Positions 44,403-52,845 of a DNA stretch of 64,000 nt are shown here, piece by piece. The translations under genes were made by a program, and so were the position numbers. The stretch is from DASYUM01 sp036001225 (GTDB lineage: Bacteria; Methylomirabilota; Methylomirabilia; Rokubacteriales; DASRDR01). The notes beneath the pieces are model-generated. The model was not told where the DNA came from. It worked only from the letters and a program-made list of their open reading frames with translations, and ran no database searches. The stretch spans positions 1 to 64,000 of the forward strand of contig DASYUM010000308.1 in NCBI GenBank assembly GCA_036001225.1, given 5' to 3'. Each line of letters opens with the position of its first letter. Position 1 is the first letter of the stretch.

Positions 44403-45473
44403 GTGGCCGACGCGATGATCGAGCTCCAGGAGGTGACCAAGCACTACGGGAGCCTGGTCGCCAACGACCGACTCAACCTCACCGTCGTCCGCGGCGAGCT
44501 GATGACGCTCCTCGGCCCCTCGGGCTGCGGCAAGACGACCGCCCTCCGCACGCTGACCGGCCACGTCCGCCCCGATGCCGGGCGGGTCCTCATCGACGGC
44601 CGGGACGTGACCGGCGTGCCGACGCACCAGCGCGAGCTGGGCATGGTCTTCCAGAACTTCGCGCTCTTCCCGCACATGACCGTCCACGACAACGTGGGCT
44701 TCCCGCTGATGATCCGGAACCTCGGGAAGGCCGAGCGCGGCGAGCGGATCGGCCAGGCCCTCAAGCTCGTGCGGCTGGAGGGATACGAAGCCCACTTCCC
44801 GCGCCAGCTCTCGGGCGGGCAGCAGCAGCGGGTCGGGCTGGCCCGGGCTCTGGTCTATCGGCCGAAGGTGCTCCTCCTCGACGAGCCGCTCTCGAACCTG
44901 GACGCCAAGCTGCGGGAGGAGATGCGGTTCGAGATCAAGGACGTGGTGACGCGGCTCGGCATCACCGCCGTCTACGTGACCCACGACCAGGAGGAGGCCC
45001 TCGCGCTCTCCGATCGGGTGGCCATCATGAGCCGCGGCCGGATCGAGCAGGTCGGGACCCCGGAGGAGATCTACGCCGATCCGCGCTCCCGGTTCGTGGC
45101 CGAGTTCGTGGGCCTCTCGAACTTCCTGGAGGGTCGGATCGAGGCCGTGGACGCGGCCTCGATGGTGGTGAACCTCGGCCGCCTGGCGCTCACGGTGCCG
45201 GTCACGCCCGGCGCCCGGCCCGGCCAGGGCGCCGTCGTCTTCGTCCGGCCGAACGAGGTCGAGCTGCTCGGGCCCGGCGAGGCGGGCGGGCCCGACGTCG
45301 TGGCCGCCCGGGTGGACAAGGCGACCTACCTGGGCGAGAAGATGGACTACCGGCTGGCGCTGGCCGACGGGCTCACGCTCCGCGTCCAGAGCGATGCCCA
45401 CCAGCGCTTCGGCCCGGGGGCGGCGGTGCGGGTTCGCCTCTCCCGCGCGCGGTGCTGGCTCAGCCCCGAGTGA
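44403..45473 (+). CDS. ABC importer ATP-binding protein (PotA-like)
   Basis: A 356-residue ATPase: Walker A GPSGCGKTT, Q-loop VFQNFALFPHM, LSGGQQQRV, VLLLDEPLSNLD, YVTHDQEEA and a TOBE domain (about 280-355). The GTG at 44403 is chosen because GAGGTG lies upstream; ATG at 44415 is an alternative. It belongs to the importer at 40885-43829 by family and strand, although hicBA lies between. It ends ten bases before the creatininase-like gene. Confidence 0.92.
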   Translation: MADAMIELQEVTKHYGSLVANDRLNLTVVRGELMTLLGPSGCGKTTALRTLTGHVRPDAGRVLIDGRDVTGVPTHQRELGMVFQNFALFPHMTVHDNVGFPLMIRNLGKAERGERIGQALKLVRLEGYEAHFPRQLSGGQQQRVGLARALVYRPKVLLLDEPLSNLDAKLREEMRFEIKDVVTRLGITAVYVTHDQEEALALSDRVAIMSRGRIEQVGTPEEIYADPRSRFVAEFVGLSNFLEGRIEAVDAASMVVNLGRLALTVPVTPGARPGQGAVVFVRPNEVELLGPGEAGGPDVVAARVDKATYLGEKMDYRLALADGLTLRVQSDAHQRFGPGAAVRVRLSRARCWLSPE

Positions 45474-45483
45474 GGCACGTGAC

Positions 45484-46233
45484 ATGACAGGAGCGGATGG
45501 GGTTCGGGTGGCGCACCTGACCAAGGACGACTTCGCGGCCGCGCTGGCGCGCGGACGGTGGCTGCTCTTGCCGTTCGGCGCGATCGAGCAGCACGGGCCC
45601 CATCTGCCGCTGGCCACCGACCTGATCGAAGCCGAGCACGTCTGCGCGGCGGTCGCCCAGCGGGTGGAGGGGCTGGTCGCGCCGGGGGTGCCCTACGGCA
45701 TCTGCCGGACGATGCGGAACTTCCCCGGCACGGTGTCGCTGAGCACGCCGACCTTCCAGGCCCTGGTCCGCGAGATCGTCGCCGAGTACGTGCGGCACGG
45801 CGCCCGCAAGCTGCTGCTCTACTCCGGGCACGCCGAGCCGGCTCAGCTGGAGGCGCTCCGCGAGGCGGTGGTGCCGCTGGTGGACGCCGACCCGGCGCTG
45901 GTCGCGCTGGTGGTCGGCCCCTACGCCTTTCTGGAGCCCATCCGCCGCGAGTTCGGCCTCACCGGCCGCGACGGCCACGCCGGCTCCATCGAGACCTCGA
46001 CCATGCTGGCGGTGGCCGAGTCCACCGTCCGTCTCGACCGCCTGCCTCCGGTGGCCGACCGGCCTCGGCTCTCCGAGTTCCGGGTTCTGGCCCATCCGGA
46101 GGGCGAGTTCCCGACCGGCGTCCGCGGGGACACCTCCAAGGTCTCGCGGGCGCTGGGCGAGCGCGCGATCGAGCACGTGGTCACCGAGCTCGTGCGGCTC
46201 CTCGAGCGGGTCGAGCGCGGAGAATCCGTATGA
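45484..46233 (+). CDS. Creatininase family amidohydrolase
   Basis: A 249-residue metal-dependent amidase of the creatininase/MftE family. Metal and catalytic residues are in AIEQHGPHLPLATD, YSGHAEP and GHAGSIETS. Relatives hydrolyse creatinine, formamidopyrimidines or peptides, so the substrate is open. Placed between the importer ATPase and an IMPase-like gene, whose start overlaps its stop, it probably processes the imported compound, perhaps cleaving an amide. Confidence 0.9.
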   Translation: MTGADGVRVAHLTKDDFAAALARGRWLLLPFGAIEQHGPHLPLATDLIEAEHVCAAVAQRVEGLVAPGVPYGICRTMRNFPGTVSLSTPTFQALVREIVAEYVRHGARKLLLYSGHAEPAQLEALREAVVPLVDADPALVALVVGPYAFLEPIRREFGLTGRDGHAGSIETSTMLAVAESTVRLDRLPPVADRPRLSEFRVLAHPEGEFPTGVRGDTSKVSRALGERAIEHVVTELVRLLERVERGESV

Positions 46234-47090
46234 GGCGCTGGCGGGGGATCGTGCTGGCCGCCCTGGCCGCGGCCCATGCGGTCGTGCGCCGGCTGGCTCC
46301 CCGCGCCGGCCAGCGGGTGGTCGCCGGCCGACCCGCGGGCTACCGGTCGTTCGACCCCGAGGTCATCGGCGTGGACACCGCGGCCGAGCGGGCGGTGATC
46401 GCGGCCCTTCGCCGGCGCGGCGTCCGGGGCACGCTCCTCTCGGAAGAGGCCGGCCAGCGGCGGCTGGGGCCGATCGACGGGCGGGGCGAGGCGGTCTACG
46501 CGATCCTCGACCCGTTCGATGGCAGCATGATGTACCGGCGCGGAATCCGGGCCCACTGGTTCACCGCGCTCGGGATCTACGGCGCCGATCGGACGGCGCG
46601 AGCGGCGGGCGTCATCGACCACATCACCGGCGAGGTGATCGTGGCCGACCCGGCGGGAGTGGTGCGCCTCCGGGGCCGGGGCGGCCGGGGCACGCCCCTC
46701 CGCCCCGCGCGGACGGCGAGCGTGGACGGGGCGTTCCTCGAGGCCTATCTGATGAAGCCCGCGTTTCTCTACCCGACGGCGACCGCGCTGCGCCCGCTCT
46801 TCGAGCGCGCCCGATTCATCTTTGCCAATGGCGGGCCGGGCGGCTTCGCCGACGTCGCCGCCGGGCGGATCGACGTGTACTTCGCCTGGCGGGAAGCCCT
46901 GACCGAGGTCTTCTCGGCTGCCTACATCGCCGAGCGCGCCGGCTGCGTGGTCAGCCAGTGGGACGGCGCCCCGGTGACCTTCGAGCCCGACCTGCACGCA
47001 CTGCACAGCCTGGTCTGCAGCGCCAACCGGCGCCTGCACGGCGAGGTGCTCCGCACGCTCCGGGGCATCACGCCGCCGAAAGGACCCTGA
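46230..47090 (+). CDS. Inositol monophosphatase/fructose-1,6-bisphosphatase-like protein
   Basis: A 286-residue member of the Li-sensitive phosphatase superfamily. It has TLLSEEAGQ and ILDPFDGSMMYRRG, corresponding to the Glu and DPxDG metal motifs, but the C-terminal WD motif is replaced (YFAWREALTEVFSAAYIAERAG). It has an N-terminal hydrophobic stretch of about 20 residues. This is a more remote IMPase relative than that at 40033, and activity is less certain. ATGA overlap with the creatininase gene. Confidence 0.8.
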   Translation: MRRWRGIVLAALAAAHAVVRRLAPRAGQRVVAGRPAGYRSFDPEVIGVDTAAERAVIAALRRRGVRGTLLSEEAGQRRLGPIDGRGEAVYAILDPFDGSMMYRRGIRAHWFTALGIYGADRTARAAGVIDHITGEVIVADPAGVVRLRGRGGRGTPLRPARTASVDGAFLEAYLMKPAFLYPTATALRPLFERARFIFANGGPGGFADVAAGRIDVYFAWREALTEVFSAAYIAERAGCVVSQWDGAPVTFEPDLHALHSLVCSANRRLHGEVLRTLRGITPPKGP

Positions 47091-47092
47091 CC

Positions 47093-47863
47093 ATGAAGCT
47101 CGGCTGTATCTGCGGCTGCTTCAACCGCGCCTTCGACGCCGGCAGCATGGACCAGCTCCGCTTCCTCGACCACTGCGCCCGGGACCTCAGGGTGGCGGGG
47201 GCGGAGCTCCAGGACATCCACTTCCCGGAGACGCGACCGCCCTACCGCCAGCGACTCCGCCGGGCGGCCGGCGACCTCGGGCTGGCCCTGATCGGGATCG
47301 GCGTCCACAACGACTTCGGCCGGGCCGACACGACCTGGCGGCAGAGCGAGATCGTGAAGGTCAAGCAGTGGGTCGAGGTGGCGACCGACATCGGCGCCCC
47401 CCAGGTCCGCGTCTTCGCGGGTCATCCGGAGGGCACAGTCACCGAGCGCTGGCCGGCCATGATCGCCGCCCTCCGCGAGGCGGCCACCTTCGCCGCCGCG
47501 GCCGGCGTCCGGCTGGTGCTGGAGAACGAGGCCGGCTTCACCCGCAACGCCAAGGAGCATCTCCGCATCGTCGAGGAGGTCGGGCACCCCGCGCTGCGGC
47601 CGCTCCTGGACACCGGCAACTACCCCGACGGCTGGCGCTCGGTGGAAGAGGCGGCCCCCCACGCCGTCCACGTCCACGCCAAGTTCTGGCAGGTCGATCC
47701 CAGCGGGGCCGAGCCGACCATGAACTATCCTGCGCTTCTGGCGGCGTTGCGCGGCCGCCGCTACGACGGCTGGATCACCTTCGAATACGAAGCGGCCGAG
47801 GACGAGTCGACCGGGATCCCGCGGGCCCTCGGCTACTTGCGCCCGCTCGTCACCACCGGCTGA
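47093..47863 (+). CDS. Sugar phosphate isomerase/epimerase (xylose isomerase-like TIM barrel)
   Basis: A 256-residue TIM barrel enzyme. LVLENEAGFTRNA, LLDTGNYPD, VHVHAKFW and ITFEYEA carry the Glu, Asp/His and Glu metal ligands usual in this family. It is intact, unlike the relative at 39162. It starts two bases after the phosphatase stop and is followed by a Gfo/Idh/MocA oxidoreductase, so it probably isomerises a keto-sugar or inosose. The cysteine-rich start LGCICGCF is unusual. Confidence 0.87.
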   Translation: MKLGCICGCFNRAFDAGSMDQLRFLDHCARDLRVAGAELQDIHFPETRPPYRQRLRRAAGDLGLALIGIGVHNDFGRADTTWRQSEIVKVKQWVEVATDIGAPQVRVFAGHPEGTVTERWPAMIAALREAATFAAAAGVRLVLENEAGFTRNAKEHLRIVEEVGHPALRPLLDTGNYPDGWRSVEEAAPHAVHVHAKFWQVDPSGAEPTMNYPALLAALRGRRYDGWITFEYEAAEDESTGIPRALGYLRPLVTTG

Positions 47864-47873
47864 GGACCGCGGC

Positions 47874-48974
47874 ATGGCGCGGATCCGGATCGGCGTCGTC
47901 GGCTGCGGGCTGATCGCCCAGATGATGCACCTGCCGCATCTCCAGGAGCTGGACGACCTGTACGAGCTGGTGGCCGTCTGCGACGTCTCACCGGCGGCGG
48001 TGGCGTTCGTCGGTGACCGGTACGGGGTCAGCCGGCGCCACGCCGACTGGCGGGACCTGCTCGAGGAGCCGCTGGATGCGGTGCTGATCGCGACCGCCGG
48101 CTCCCATGCCCCCATCGCGCTGGCCGCCCTGCGGGCCGGCAAACACGTCCTCACCGAAAAGCCGATGTGCTACACCCTGCGCGAGGCCGACCAGCTCGTG
48201 GAGGTGGTGGGGCGGAGCGGGCTGACCTTCATGGTGGCCTACATGAAGCGCTACGATCCCGGCTACCGCTACGCGCAGGCCGCGCTGCCGGCGCTGCTCG
48301 ACACGTTGCGCTACGTCCAGGTGACGGTCTTCCACCCCTCCGAGCGCGCGCAGATCGCCCACCACGACATCCGGCGCTTCCGCGACGTCCCCGCCGACGT
48401 CCTGAGCCGCCTCCGCACGGAGGAGGACGCCCTCGTCCGGGAGGCGATCGGCGAGTACACGCCCCGGGAGCGGACGGCGTTCGCCGAAGCCCTGCTCTCG
48501 ACCCTGGTCCACGACGTCAACGCCGTGCGCGGCCTCGTCGGCGATCCGGCCGAGGTGGTGACGACCGAGTTCTGGGCGGACGCCGAGTCCCTGGTGACGC
48601 TGCTGCGGTATGGCCAGGGCTTCCGAGTGCTGCTGACCCTGCAATACCTATGGGACCTCGCGGACTACCGGGAGGAGATCGCCCTCTACGCGCCCGGCGC
48701 TCGCCTCCGCTTCTGCTTCCCCTCGCCGTTCTTCCGGAACGAGCCGACGCCGGTCGTGGTCTCCGGCATGGAGGGGGACGCGGCCTGGGAGAAGCGCGTG
48801 GTCGCCTCCCACCGCGAGGCCTTCAAGGAGGAGCTGCGCCACTTCGCCGAGTGCGTCCAGGCGGGTCGCCGGCCGATCACCTCGGTCGAGGACGGCCGGG
48901 CCGACATCCTCTGGCTTCACCGGATCTGGGCGGCGCGGACCGAGGCCGCGCGCTCGGAGCTGGCTCGTGGTTGA
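47874..48974 (+). CDS. Gfo/Idh/MocA family NAD(P)-dependent oxidoreductase
   Basis: A 366-residue dehydrogenase. The N-terminal Rossmann domain begins RIGVVGCGLIAQMMH; TEKPMCYT contains the catalytic Lys of the EKP motif. The C-terminal domain includes LVHDVNAVRGLV. Members include inositol 2-dehydrogenase (IolG), which would supply the substrate of IolE here, but the sequence is not close enough to say so. Its last 25 or so codons are duplicated in a decayed form at about 49093-49167, beyond a palindromic spacer. Confidence 0.88.
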   Translation: MARIRIGVVGCGLIAQMMHLPHLQELDDLYELVAVCDVSPAAVAFVGDRYGVSRRHADWRDLLEEPLDAVLIATAGSHAPIALAALRAGKHVLTEKPMCYTLREADQLVEVVGRSGLTFMVAYMKRYDPGYRYAQAALPALLDTLRYVQVTVFHPSERAQIAHHDIRRFRDVPADVLSRLRTEEDALVREAIGEYTPRERTAFAEALLSTLVHDVNAVRGLVGDPAEVVTTEFWADAESLVTLLRYGQGFRVLLTLQYLWDLADYREEIALYAPGARLRFCFPSPFFRNEPTPVVVSGMEGDAAWEKRVVASHREAFKEELRHFAECVQAGRRPITSVEDGRADILWLHRIWAARTEAARSELARG

Positions 48975-49009
48975 ACCGACACGGCGCCTGAGCTTGTCCG
49001 CGCGGGTAG

Positions 49010-49089
49010 GGCCGAAGCGCTTCGAGCGCGGGCTGTGCCCGCGCAATCCCCGGGGGAGGAATCGGAGGGGGGCGCAGCCCCCCTCCGAA
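49010..49089 (+). repeat. Cluster of palindromes in the spacer after the oxidoreductase gene
   Basis: GCGCGGGC-TGT-GCCCGCGC (about 49027-49045) and CGGAGGGGGGC-GCA-GCCCCCCTCCG (about 49064-49088) are both perfect stems. GGGGGAGGA between them resembles the core of the 54-bp repeat. Confidence 0.7.
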
Positions 49090-49091
49090 AC

Positions 49092-49170
49092 GTCTGGCTT
49101 CACCGGATCTGGGCGGCCCGCACCGACGCCGCCCGCCGCGAGTCGGGCGGGCGTGTTGACACGCGGTGAG
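49092..49170 (+). pseudogene. Duplicated 3' end of the Gfo/Idh/MocA gene
   Basis: The frame reads VWLHRIWAARTDAARRESGG and ends at a stop codon at 49168-49170. The intact gene ends LWLHRIWAARTEAARSELARG. The DNA is identical over 25 bases (TCTGGCTTCACCGGATCTGG and on). It looks like an old gene end displaced from the body by the palindrome cluster. Confidence 0.7.
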
Positions 49171-49184
49171 GCGTGCCCGAGAGT
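49156..49184 (+). promoter_or_regulatory. Candidate promoter for the PfkB kinase gene, possibly leaderless
   Basis: TTGACA (49156-49161), a 17-base spacer and GAGAGT (49179-49184), six bases before an in-frame GTG at 49191. If used, translation would start there rather than at 49173. Confidence 0.35.
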
Positions 49185-50048
49185 GGACGCGTGCCTGCGC
49201 GGGGGTCGGGGGAGCCGCCGGACTTCGTCGCCGTCGGCCATGTCACCGTAGACGAGCTCCCGGCCGGGCTCCGCCCGGGCGGCTCCGTGCTCTACGCCGG
49301 ACTGCTCGCCCATCACCTGGGCCTCCGAGTCGCCCTGGTGACGAGCTACGGGCCGGACTTCCCGCTCGACGTGCTGCCGCCCGAGATCGAGGTGGTGGTG
49401 GTACCGGCCCCGGCCACCACGCGCTTCGCGCTCGACTACGGGCCGGCCGGCCGGACCCTCACGTTACGGGCGCGGGCAACCGCGCTGGCGCCGCACCACC
49501 TGCCGCCGCACCTGGCGGAGGCCGGGCTCGCCTATCTGGCGCCGGTCGCTGACGAGGTCGCTCCCGAGTTCGCGGCGGCGTTCCCGAACGCCGCCGTCGG
49601 CGTGGGAGCCCAGGGCTGGTGCCGGCGTTGGGACCGGGACGGGCGCGTCAGCATGCGGCCGTGGCCCGACCCGCGGCCCGTCCTCGCCCGGGCCCAGGCG
49701 CTTTTCCTGTCGAGCGACGATGTGGCCGGCTGGGAGCCGCAGGCGTTCGAGCTGTACCAACACGTCCCGCTCGGCGCCCTGACCCTCGCGGCCCGCGGCG
49801 CCATCCTCTTCGTGAACGGAGAGCGGCACCCGGTGGCGCCGGCACCGGCCACCGAGGTCGAGCCGACGGGCGCCGGCGACGTCTTTGCGGCCGCGTTCCT
49901 GATCCGCTACAACGCGGGCGGGGACCCCTACGAGGCGGCGTCCTTCGCCGCGGTGGCGGGTGCGCTCACCGTGGAGGCGGAAGGAATCCGCGGGGTCCCC
50001 GCGCGCGCTGCGCTCGAAAGCCGCTGGCGCGCGTTCCAGCTGCGCTGA
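49173..50048 (+). CDS. PfkB family carbohydrate kinase
   Basis: A 291-residue sugar kinase of the ribokinase/PfkB fold. The start VAVGHVTVDEL is the first Rossmann strand; EPTGAGDVFAAAFL near residues 229-242 is the ATP-binding and catalytic-base motif (Asp in GAGD). The usual N-terminal Gly-Gly substrate motif is represented by RPGGSVLYAG. Candidates include 5-dehydro-2-deoxygluconokinase (IolC) in the inositol route, but the protein is short and diverged. The start is GTG 49173, or GTG 49191 if the leaderless promoter is real. Confidence 0.85.
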   Translation: MPESGRVPARGSGEPPDFVAVGHVTVDELPAGLRPGGSVLYAGLLAHHLGLRVALVTSYGPDFPLDVLPPEIEVVVVPAPATTRFALDYGPAGRTLTLRARATALAPHHLPPHLAEAGLAYLAPVADEVAPEFAAAFPNAAVGVGAQGWCRRWDRDGRVSMRPWPDPRPVLARAQALFLSSDDVAGWEPQAFELYQHVPLGALTLAARGAILFVNGERHPVAPAPATEVEPTGAGDVFAAAFLIRYNAGGDPYEAASFAAVAGALTVEAEGIRGVPARAALESRWRAFQLR

Positions 50049-50058
50049 GCCCGTCGGT

Positions 50059-50139
50059 TTAGTGGAAGACGCCCAGTAGCCAGAGGATGATGATCACGCT
50101 GAGCGGGACCCCGAGCAGCCAGAGCAGAAGCGGCACCAT
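50059..50139 (-). CDS. 26-residue membrane miniprotein
   Basis: On the minus strand an ATG preceded by AAAGGAGAA encodes a 26-residue protein, MVPLLLWLLGVPLSV followed by IIILWLLGVFH and a stop. It is almost entirely one hydrophobic helix with two LWLLGV repeats, as in the lmo0937-type small membrane proteins. The strong ribosome-binding site supports expression. Function unknown. It lies convergent to the PfkB gene. Confidence 0.6.
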   Translation of the reverse strand: MVPLLLWLLGVPLSVIIILWLLGVFH

Positions 50140-50245
50140 TGTCGTTCTCCTTTAGCCATCAGCCCCGCCGACCGCGACGGAGCGGAAACTGCTTCAGGAG
50201 GATAGCAATGCGGATGCCGGGCTCGGCGCCCACACCTCCAGCGGG

Positions 50246-50512
50246 TTACTGAAGTATGCCGGCACGCCTCGGGTGAGCGACGCGCTCTGGATCGAAGCCG
50301 GGGGGCGAAGCCCCCCGCTGAGGATCTAGCGCCGCGGTCCTGATTCCGCCCACCTGCCGCCGCCAGCGCCATTCGTTGAGGAGCTGGCCATAACGGTGCT
50401 GCCCGTAGAGCCAGACGCCGCTCGCGCACGCCAGGACGATACCGATGAGCAGGCCGAGGAGGACCTGGCGAGTGAGAGCGAGCCGACGCTTGCCGTCGAG
50501 GATGCCGAGCAC
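50246..50512 (-). CDS. Small single-pass membrane protein of unknown function
   Basis: An 88-residue protein starting at GTG 50512, with GGGAGGGAC upstream. Residues 15-38 form one transmembrane segment (VLLGLLIGIVLACASGVWLY); the rest is basic and probably extracellular or cytoplasmic. The segment GGGGGG-CTTCG-CCCCCC lies inside the 3' part of the frame (about 50300-50316), so the real gene may be shorter or the hairpin may be a terminator overlapping a decayed tail. No family recognised. Confidence 0.45.
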   Translation of the reverse strand: MLGILDGKRRLALTRQVLLGLLIGIVLACASGVWLYGQHRYGQLLNEWRWRRQVGGIRTAALDPQRGASPPGFDPERVAHPRRAGILQ

Positions 50513-50647
50513 GTTGTCCCTCCCTGAAATGGGGCGCGATCACCCGCGGGCCGGTGGCGGCTGGCGGCCGCGCCGCGCGGGCCGAGCGAGTATGGCGGCC
50601 GGCGGCCGCGGCTGCCATCGGGTGTTTCCCCTAGGCGAGCGCGGATC

Positions 50648-51295
50648 TCAAGGGCGCTGGAGCCGGCGCTCGGCGCGCTCGGCGAGCAGCGAGAGGGGGA
50701 AGCAGAGCGCGAAGTAGAGGGCGGCCGCCGTGAGGTACAGCTCGAAGGGGTGCAGTGTCCGCTCGATGGATTCTTGGGCGGCGCGGGTCAGTTCGAAGAC
50801 GCCGATGATGGCGGCCAGGGACGTGTCCTTGACCAGGATGGTGCAGAGACCGACGAACGGCGGCAGCATGCGCCGAAGCGCCTGGGGCAGGATCACGAAG
50901 CGCAACGCCTGCACGGTGGTCAGCCCCGTCGAGCGAGCGGCCTCGGTCTGGCCACGGGGGATCGACTGCACGGCGCCCCGCACGACCTCGGACGTGTTCG
51001 CCGTCATCCACAGGCTGAGCGCGAGGACGGCGGCTGGCCAGGTCGGGATGCGGAGGCCGACCGCCGGCAGGCCGAAGAAGATGAAGAAGAGGAGGAGCAG
51101 GAGGGGGGTGGCCCGGACGACCTCCACGATCGCAGTGACCGCCGCCCGGGCCGGCGCCGAGGGCACGAAGCGGAGGAGTCCCACCAGCAGGCCGGCCACG
51201 GTGCCGAGGAGGATGACGCCGCCAGCGAGGGCGGCGGTCGAGACGGTGCCCCGGAGCAGATAGGCCAGGTTCTCCTGGACGACCGCGAGGCTCAT
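50648..51295 (-). CDS. Polar amino-acid ABC importer permease (HisM/GlnP-like)
   Basis: A 215-residue protein with five membrane helices. The family signature EVVRATPLLLLLFFIFFGLP (about 57-76) and EAARSTGLTTVQALRFVILPQA (the EAA loop, in outline) identify the amino-acid permease group. It lies 25 bases after the second permease on the same strand. The partner binding protein is probably that at 54827. No ATPase for this importer is in the window. Confidence 0.92.
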   Translation of the reverse strand: MSLAVVQENLAYLLRGTVSTAALAGGVILLGTVAGLLVGLLRFVPSAPARAAVTAIVEVVRATPLLLLLFFIFFGLPAVGLRIPTWPAAVLALSLWMTANTSEVVRGAVQSIPRGQTEAARSTGLTTVQALRFVILPQALRRMLPPFVGLCTILVKDTSLAAIIGVFELTRAAQESIERTLHPFELYLTAAALYFALCFPLSLLAERAERRLQRP

Positions 51296-51320
51296 GCTCT
51301 CGGGCCGATGCGCGAGCGGG

Positions 51321-51980
51321 TCACGTGGCGACCCGCAGTCGGCGCTCGGCCAGCGCGAGCCCGCGGCTGAGCCCCAGGACGAGCAGGACGTAGAGGAGGG
51401 CGGTCGCCCCGTAGATCTCGAACGAGCGAAAGTTGTTGAACGAGATGTCGTTGGCCACGAACATCAGCTCCACCATACCGATCGTCGAGACCAGCGCGGA
51501 GTTCTTCACCAGCGAGATCAGGTTGTTGCCGAGGGCGGGCAGGCAGATCCGGACCGCCTGGGGGACGACGACGTAGCGGGCCGTCTGGAGCGGCGAGAGC
51601 CCCGTCGAGCGGGCCGCCTCGTGCTGGCCCCGGGGCACTGCCTCCAGGCCGGCCCGGAAGATCTCGGCGTTGTAGGCGGCGGCGTAGAGCGTCAGCGCCG
51701 AGAGCCCGGACAGGAAGGGCGACAGGCGGAGCCCGACCTGGGGGAGGCCGAAGTAGACGATGAAGATCTGGATGAGGAGCGGCGTGTTGCGGAAGACCTC
51801 GATGTAGGCGCGGACCACCCCTCGCCCGAGCCGGCCCCCGGCCTGGGAGAGCAGGGCCACCAGCAATCCCAGGCCGATGGCCAGCAGCATTGCGGTGGAT
51901 GAGATGAGGACCGTGAGGCCGGCGCCCTCCAGGAGATAGGGGAAGCCGCGCCAGACGGCGCCGGGATCGAAGGCGTACAC
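51321..51980 (-). CDS. Polar amino-acid ABC importer permease (HisQ/GlnP-like)
   Basis: A 219-residue permease with the signatures EVFRNTPLLIQIFIVYFGLP (about 62-81) and EAARSTGLSPLQTARYVVVP. It is the upstream partner of the permease at 50648 and forms the heterodimer. A HugZ-like gene and trpS lie upstream on the same strand with short gaps, so they could be co-transcribed with it, although they have no obvious functional link. Confidence 0.92.
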   Translation of the reverse strand: MYAFDPGAVWRGFPYLLEGAGLTVLISSTAMLLAIGLGLLVALLSQAGGRLGRGVVRAYIEVFRNTPLLIQIFIVYFGLPQVGLRLSPFLSGLSALTLYAAAYNAEIFRAGLEAVPRGQHEAARSTGLSPLQTARYVVVPQAVRICLPALGNNLISLVKNSALVSTIGMVELMFVANDISFNNFRSFEIYGATALLYVLLVLGLSRGLALAERRLRVAT

Positions 51981-51995
51981 GCGCCGCCCGGCGGC

Positions 51996-52790
51996 TCAGG
52001 ACGCGAGCCGGGCCCGGGCGTCGCGCAGCATCTCGATGAGGACGGCGCGGGCGTCGGCGGGCGTCGCCACCTCGCGCGGGAAAGCCAGCCGCCGGCTGGA
52101 GACGCGGTCCCCGCGCGTGATCCGCAGCTTAAAGCCGAGACGATCCACCGAGACCATCGCCGCCGCGTCGGCCTCCACCCCGGCCAGGGCACGGGCGAAG
52201 GTGACGAGGGCATCGGCGTGGTCCCGGTTCATGTGGTCCACGATCCCGGCCGCCGCGTCGGCCAGGGGGTCGGGACGGGCGGCGCCGTAGGTGTCGCCGG
52301 CCACCCAGTCCATCGCGGCAAAGCCGCCGACGAAGTAGACGTCCTCGACCGTGAGCCGCCAGAAGGCGAAGTCCCCGAAGTCCACCCAGTAGCTCGCGGC
52401 CGGATGTCGGGCCAGATAGGTCGGCCGCGCCGCTGCGACGTCGGCCGCGGCCAGCCGGGCGGCACGGCCCATCAGCGTGACTCGGCCCGCGGCCAGGGGG
52501 TCCCCACCCCAGCCGGGCTGGCTGACGAAGAGGCTGGCTCGGGGGTCGGCCTCGAGATTCTGGGTATGCATGGCGAGCGCGCTGATGAGGAAGAGCGGCT
52601 GGCCGGCTTCGTCGGGCGCGTACGGCATCAGCGAGCCGAAGGGGTGGCCGGGATGCTTGCGCGAGAGCGTGGCCAGCGTCCCGATCCGCCCGAGATAGCC
52701 GAGCGTGCGGGCCCGCTCGGCGTAGCTCGGCTCGGGAACCGGCGCCGGCTCCGGCTCGCCCTCGGAGGCGGGCACCGCGTGGCTGGTCAC
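51996..52790 (-). CDS. HugZ-like protein: pyridoxamine 5'-phosphate oxidase-type barrel plus DUF2470 domain
   Basis: A 264-residue protein. Residues about 20-165 form a split-barrel flavin/heme-binding domain (IGTLATLSRKHPGHPFGSL and LFVSQPGW). Residues about 180-260 are a DUF2470 domain with HMNRDHADAL. This combination occurs in HugZ heme oxygenases and related proteins that degrade or bind heme. The GTG start has GAGGG upstream. Heme oxygenase function is inferred only from the architecture. Confidence 0.85.
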   Translation of the reverse strand: MTSHAVPASEGEPEPAPVPEPSYAERARTLGYLGRIGTLATLSRKHPGHPFGSLMPYAPDEAGQPLFLISALAMHTQNLEADPRASLFVSQPGWGGDPLAAGRVTLMGRAARLAAADVAAARPTYLARHPAASYWVDFGDFAFWRLTVEDVYFVGGFAAMDWVAGDTYGAARPDPLADAAAGIVDHMNRDHADALVTFARALAGVEADAAAMVSVDRLGFKLRITRGDRVSSRRLAFPREVATPADARAVLIEMLRDARARLAS

Positions 52791-52845
52791 GAGTCTACCC
52801 TCGGCAACATCGCTCCCGTGGACCGACCGATGGAACCGGGCCGAC

